Below are positions 61,146 through 64,000 of a stretch of 64,000 nt of DNA, piece after piece (position 1 is the first letter of the stretch; the number at the start of each line of letters is the position of its first letter). A model generated the notes under the pieces. That model saw only the letters and a program-made list of their open reading frames with translations. It was not told where the DNA came from and did no database searches. A program made the position numbers and the translations under genes. Source of the DNA: Brevibacillus centrosporus (GTDB lineage: Bacteria > Bacillota > Bacilli > Brevibacillales > Brevibacillaceae); the NCBI RefSeq assembly GCF_003710815.1, contig NZ_RHHP01000010.1:1-64000 (forward strand). Direction: 5' to 3'.

Positions 61146-62707
61146 ATTACCGCATCGGAATTGACGTAGGTGGTACGCATACGGACGCTGTTTTGTTGGA
61201 CAGTGAATACAAAGTGCTGGCGAAAACAAAATCATCTACAACGCAGGATGTCAGCAGCGGGATCTATGCAGCCATGAGAGAAGTGATCGAGCAAGCAGGT
61301 GTTCCTCGCGAGCAGATTACGTACGCGATGCTCGGAACCACGCATTGCACCAACGCGATTGTAGAAAGAAAACGACTGAATGAAATCGCCTATATCCGCA
61401 TTGGAGCGCCTGCATCCCTGGCGATCAAGCCGTTGGTTGGCGTACCGGATGACTTGAAAGCACTGCTGGGCAAGCGCGTCTACATCGTGCGTGGCGGTCA
61501 CGAGTTCGATGGGCGCGAAATCGTGAAGCTGGATGAAGAGGAGCTGTATCGGATCGCCAATGAGATCAAAGGAAATGTAGATTCGGTAGCGGTGGCGGCT
61601 GTCTTTTCGCCTGTCGCCAAAGATCACGAGCTGAGAGCTGGGGAAATCCTGCGAGAAGTTCTAGGCGATGAAGTTCCCATTTCCCTGTCGTACGAGATCG
61701 GCAGCGTAGGTCTGCTGGAGCGCGAAAACGCAACGATCCTGAATGCGTCAATCGTGACGGTAGCAAAAACGACCGCCTATGGCTTCATAGACGCACTGAA
61801 AGCAGAAGGCGTCAACGCAAGAGTCTTCTTCGGACAAAACGACGGGACGCTGATGAGCATCGAGTACGCCATCAAGTACCCGATCCTCACGATTGGCTGC
61901 GGCCCTACGAACAGTATCCGCGGCGCATCCTATCTGTCTGGATTGGCAAATGCTCTCGTGGTAGACGTAGGCGGAACAACGACAGACATTGGTGTCCTCG
62001 TCAATTCCTTCCCGCGCGAGTCCTCACTGGCCGTGGAAATCGGTGGGGCACGCACGAACTTCCGCATGCCTGACCTGATCTCCATCGGATTGGGCGGGGG
62101 TACGATTGTGCGAATCAAAGACGACGGACAGTTTACGGTAGGGCCTGACAGCGTTGGCTATCAGCTTCCACAGAAAGGTCTTGCCTTTGGCGGGGATACG
62201 CTGACTACGACGGATGTTGTGATTGCGCTCGGAAAAGTGAATCTGGGTGATCCGCAAAAAGTGGCCCATCTGGATAAAGGGCTTCTCGAGCAGATCTACA
62301 GCCGGATCGTCGAGATGGCTGAGGAAGCGATTGACAAGATGAAGACCAGTGCAGAGCCCGTTCCGGTCATTCTGGTAGGTGGCGGAAGCATTCTGTTCCC
62401 TGATTCCTTAAAAGGCGCATCACAGCTCATCCGCCCTGAAAACTTCGGTGTGGCGAATGCCATTGGTGCCGCGATTGCGCAAATCAGCGGACAGATTGAT
62501 CGGGTCTTTTCCTTGGATGAAACGGGCCGCGAGCAGACGCTGGAAACGGCGAAACGGATGGCGATCGATGAAGCCATCGCAGCTGGAGCTGAACCGGAAA
62601 CCGTTGAAATCGTTGAATTTGAGGACATTCCCTTGTCCTATCTGGGCAATGCCACCCGTATTCGCGTAAAAGCGGCAGGGACGCTTGCAGCACCGGTAGA
62701 GGTATAA
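61142..62707 (+). CDS. Hydantoinase/oxoprolinase family protein (intact)
   Basis: This 521-residue protein of the ASKHA-fold HyuA/oxoprolinase-A type is expected to open a cyclic amide with ATP. The nucleotide loops are intact: DVGGTHTD (D8-D15) and DVGGTTTD (D275-D282), then GLGGGTIVRI and GGGSILFPDS. The C-terminal acyl-end region (FEDIPLSYLGNATRIRVKAAG) is also typical. The start is ATG 61142, overlapping DUF917. The classical HyuB partner is absent, and DUF917 takes its place in the operon. Together with the racemase next to it, this suggests a pathway for a chiral cyclic amide such as a hydantoin or lactam. Confidence 0.85.
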   Translation: MNYRIGIDVGGTHTDAVLLDSEYKVLAKTKSSTTQDVSSGIYAAMREVIEQAGVPREQITYAMLGTTHCTNAIVERKRLNEIAYIRIGAPASLAIKPLVGVPDDLKALLGKRVYIVRGGHEFDGREIVKLDEEELYRIANEIKGNVDSVAVAAVFSPVAKDHELRAGEILREVLGDEVPISLSYEIGSVGLLERENATILNASIVTVAKTTAYGFIDALKAEGVNARVFFGQNDGTLMSIEYAIKYPILTIGCGPTNSIRGASYLSGLANALVVDVGGTTTDIGVLVNSFPRESSLAVEIGGARTNFRMPDLISIGLGGGTIVRIKDDGQFTVGPDSVGYQLPQKGLAFGGDTLTTTDVVIALGKVNLGDPQKVAHLDKGLLEQIYSRIVEMAEEAIDKMKTSAEPVPVILVGGGSILFPDSLKGASQLIRPENFGVANAIGAAIAQISGQIDRVFSLDETGREQTLETAKRMAIDEAIAAGAEPETVEIVEFEDIPLSYLGNATRIRVKAAGTLAAPVEV

Positions 62708-62774
62708 ACATTCCACGAAGGTTCCATTTTGTTGACCACGGCAGCTCCAAAATAATAGAAAAGAGGAGATTCAG

Positions 62775-63497
62775 ATGAAAATCAGAGTCTTATTGCCAAC
62801 CATCATGGATATTTTCAACGAGGAGGTTCATCAGGAATTTGCGCATTACTTGGATGAATCGGTCGAAGTACAGGTTCGCCACCTCGATTACGGCCCAGCT
62901 TCTGTAGAAGGCGAGTACGATGAAGCACTGGCGATTCCGAACATGCTGGAAAAAGCCATAGAAGCGCAAAACGAAGGCTGCGATGGTGTGATCAGCTTGT
63001 GTTTCGCTGACCCCGGTGTCAAAGCGGCTCGTGAGGCAGTGGATATTCCTGTCGTAGGTGCCGGTGAATCCTCGATGCTGTTCGCAAGTATGCTGGCCAA
63101 ATCTTACTCAGTCGTTACCGTTCTGCCAAACGTGATTGCCATGATCGAGAATGTGACGAAATCCGTTGGCGTTTACGGCAAGCTAGCGTCGATCCGTTAC
63201 GTCGACATCCCTGTGCTCGACCTCGTGGACAAAGAGAAAATGGAGCAAGCGCTGTTCGAGGAAATGGTAAAAGCTATCGAAATCGATAAAGCTCATTCTT
63301 TAATCTTGGGCTGCACAGGTATGATGGGTGTGGCGGAGACACTGCAAAACAAGCTGAAGGAGCATGGCTACGATGTTCCGGTTATTGATCCATCGTTTGC
63401 TTCTGCCAAAGTACTGGAAAGCGTGATCGCGATGAAGGTCAAGCAGAGCCGCATCACCTATATGAAACCAACCGAAAAGCTTCGTACAGCAAGATAA
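62775..63497 (+). CDS. Asp/Glu/hydantoin racemase family protein
   Basis: This 240-residue cofactor-independent racemase has the two catalytic cysteines of the family: one in GVISLCFADPGVKAARE (about residue 76) and one in ILGCTGMMG (about residue 179), on opposite sides of the active site. It includes the IPVVGAGESSML loop. ATG 62775 follows AGAGGAGA. It follows the hydantoinase gene by 67 bases with no terminator between, and a clear one after it. It probably racemises the substrate or product of the hydantoinase step. Confidence 0.86.
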   Translation: MKIRVLLPTIMDIFNEEVHQEFAHYLDESVEVQVRHLDYGPASVEGEYDEALAIPNMLEKAIEAQNEGCDGVISLCFADPGVKAAREAVDIPVVGAGESSMLFASMLAKSYSVVTVLPNVIAMIENVTKSVGVYGKLASIRYVDIPVLDLVDKEKMEQALFEEMVKAIEIDKAHSLILGCTGMMGVAETLQNKLKEHGYDVPVIDPSFASAKVLESVIAMKVKQSRITYMKPTEKLRTAR

Positions 63498-63508
63498 CGT
63501 GCACACAG

Positions 63509-63547
63509 CCTGGAAGGAAGAGCGAATCACCTTCCAGGTTGTTTTTT
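63509..63547 (+). terminator. Rho-independent terminator of the hydantoinase operon
   Basis: CCTGGAAGG/CCTTCCAGG stem followed by a T-rich run. Confidence 0.92.
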
Positions 63548-63579
63548 GACCAACAGGTAACGCAAAGGAGGAGTAACGA

Positions 63580-64000
63580 ATGGAAATCATCGAGACCACG
63601 AAAGGCCCATCTCCAAATCAGGAGATCACGTCCGGCTATTGCTTTTTTAAGGGACAAATCATGCCCCTCGCAGAAGCAAATGTCAATATTTCCACACACG
63701 CGCTCAACTACGGCACCGGCTGCTTCGAAGGCATCCGCGCCTACTGGAATGCACAAGAAGGGCAGCTGTAGGTCCTAAAAGCTCTGGAGCATTACCAGCG
63801 TTTGCTCTTGTCCTGCCGGATTCTGAAAATCAACCTTCCGTACAATGCGGAAGAACTGGTCGAACGGACGCGTCTCATGCTTGCCAAAAACGATTACCGC
63901 GAGGACGTGTACATCCGCCCGTTTGCTTTCAAAGCCTCGCAAGTCATCAAGGTCACTCTCACAGGACTCCGCGATGAACTGGCGATCTTTTCTGTTCCGA
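63580..64000 (+). pseudogene. ilvE: Branched-chain aminotransferase-like gene with premature stop, 3' end outside window
   Basis: This is the start of a class IV aminotransferase: FKGQIMPLAEANVNISTHALNYGTGCFEGIRAYWNAQEGQL, with ATG 63580 after AAAGGAGG. A TAG stop at 63769-63771 replaces codon 64, where the family normally has Tyr (LY-V/F). The same frame then continues with typical sequence (LKALEHYQRLLLSCRI; YREDVYIRPFAFKAS) to the window edge. A single base change (TAC or TAT to TAG) explains it. It is either a nonsense-inactivated gene or a base error in the sequence. The enzyme would transfer amino groups between branched-chain amino acids and 2-oxoacids. Confidence 0.75.

Overview
The window looks like the chromosome of an aerobic, spore-forming Bacillota of the Brevibacillus/Paenibacillaceae type. 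This is an inference from strong AGGAGG ribosome sites, protein family resemblance (GltC/GltB, Bacillus-style OxdC, a CBO0543-family protein) and many hairpin-plus-T-run terminators. I saw no rRNA, tRNA, CRISPR array, transposase or phage gene. Nearly every gene cluster concerns catabolism of acyl-CoA thioesters, branched-chain oxo-acids or cyclic amides.

Layout. Positions 2-347 are a decayed aroM remnant, followed by an MFS transporter. Positions 1916-12135 hold a TetR regulator and then, behind three near-palindromic operators, a propionyl-CoA to succinyl-CoA operon: BCCP, methylmalonyl-CoA mutase small and large subunits, MeaB GTPase, carboxyltransferase, a second BCCP-like protein that has lost its biotinyl lysine, and biotin carboxylase. 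Positions 12217-22706 carry assorted single genes (metallo-hydrolase, enoyl-CoA hydratase, acyl-CoA dehydrogenase, nitronate monooxygenase, formamidase, class-V aminotransferase, DedA, K+ channel, Rrf2 regulator) and a deleted esterase. Positions 22795-28132 form an IclR-linked acyl-CoA degradation cluster with two translationally coupled acyl-CoA dehydrogenases, a hydratase and a type III CoA-transferase. Positions 28188-29354 encode an oxalate decarboxylase-like bicupin. Positions 30201-35520 are a sigma-54 promoter plus acyl-CoA dehydrogenase, SDR reductase and two acyl-CoA synthetases.

Positions 35589-41230 hold gltC and gltB, divergent across a GltC box, with no gltD in the window. Positions 41384-46981 hold a Nudix protein, a thioesterase, a gene remnant, a MerR-MFS pair, an ArsR-SRPBCC pair that starts without a leader, and a Baeyer-Villiger monooxygenase with an internal deletion. 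Positions 47210-53621 are a sigma-54 activator divergent from a four-gene 2-oxoacid dehydrogenase complex (E1 alpha, E1 beta, E2, E3) with a -24/-12 promoter. Positions 53847-63497 are a second sigma-54 activator followed by two paralogous DUF917 plus hydantoinase pairs. The first pair has a hydantoinase with destroyed nucleotide loops. The second is intact and sits with an NCS1 permease and an Asp/Glu/hydantoin racemase behind another -24/-12 promoter. The window ends in an ilvE-like gene interrupted by an amber codon.

How the parts join: three -24/-12 promoters and two enhancer-binding activators in one window suggest that acyl-CoA, oxo-acid and cyclic-amide catabolism are run by sigma-54, as is known for bkd and related operons of Bacillus. 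Products of branched-chain and odd-chain catabolism (propionyl-CoA) would enter the TetR-controlled carboxylase/mutase operon. Several genes (aroM, esterase, monooxygenase, a secreted-type remnant, ilvE) are broken, mostly by internal deletions, so part of this catabolic repertoire is decaying in this strain.
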